From contig JARHYY010000015.1 of assembly GCA_029258405.1 (NCBI GenBank), positions 1 through 6,203 on the forward strand: 6,203 nt of DNA, read 5' to 3'. How positions within the stretch are numbered: the stretch's first letter is position 1; each line of letters begins with the position of its first letter. The notes under the pieces are model-generated. The model saw only the letters and a program-made list of their open reading frames with translations, searched no databases and was not told the origin of the DNA. The DNA comes from Helicobacteraceae bacterium (GTDB lineage Bacteria > Campylobacterota > Campylobacteria > Campylobacterales > Helicobacteraceae). This document shows, piece after piece, positions 6,087-6,203 of the stretch. A program made the translations under genes and the position numbers.

Positions 6087-6203
6087 CTTGTTCCCCTACA
6101 AATATTTACAAGCATAAAACAGTGAGTTTAAGTAAAATATACTATATCTCACTATAAATTCTACAAATTCAAATGAGGGAGTGAGTCCCAAAGGAATTTA
6201 CTT

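Larger units (their letters stand above)
5916..6203. other. Region without a recognisable gene
   Basis: No protein gene, tRNA or known RNA family could be recognised on either strand in this 288-bp AT-rich stretch. It holds a weak promoter-like element, a weak terminator-like element and short dyads, listed separately. The last bases contain AAGGA on the plus strand eight bases before the edge. This could be the ribosome binding site of a divergent gene that starts just outside, but no start codon is visible. Confidence 0.5.

Overview
The window is AT-rich and looks chromosomal. It most resembles a Campylobacterota genome, probably Helicobacter of the enterohepatic type. That assignment is inferred from low-GC codon use, short gene spacing, the DnaK and GrpE sequences and the heat-shock promoter architecture. 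No species-level marker is present. All four recognisable genes lie on the minus strand and read right to left: grpE, dnaK, a proton-coupled oligopeptide transporter gene, and an aminopeptidase P gene that runs off the left edge.

Right part (about 5749-6203): this stretch holds no recognisable protein gene. It contains a near-consensus sigma70 promoter for grpE-dnaK (TTGACT, 17 bp, TATAAT). An inverted repeat matching the HspR operator HAIR in 11 of 14 positions overlaps its -35 box and spacer. A leader of about 130 nt follows, carrying two tiny overlapping ORFs. Farther right are a second, weaker promoter-like element and a weak terminator-like element, together bracketing a possible short transcript. 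The last 85 bp contain short dyads and an AAGGA motif near the edge. No hrcA gene and no CIRCE element are seen, although hrcA usually precedes grpE in this group.

Middle part (3267-5748): grpE starts at GTG behind a strong AGGAGG. It is followed 13 bp later by a full-length, intact dnaK. A perfect 13-bp hairpin with a T-rich tail 8 bp beyond the dnaK stop closes the chaperone operon.

Left part (1-3266): a new promoter precedes a 510-residue POT/PTR2 di- and tripeptide importer. The importer's TGA stop overlaps the ATG of the M24B aminopeptidase P gene as ATGA. The two genes therefore look translationally coupled and form a plausible peptide uptake and X-Pro cleavage module.

I found no mobile element, CRISPR array, tRNA, rRNA or clearly new multi-gene system. 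The most interesting part is the regulatory architecture upstream of grpE.
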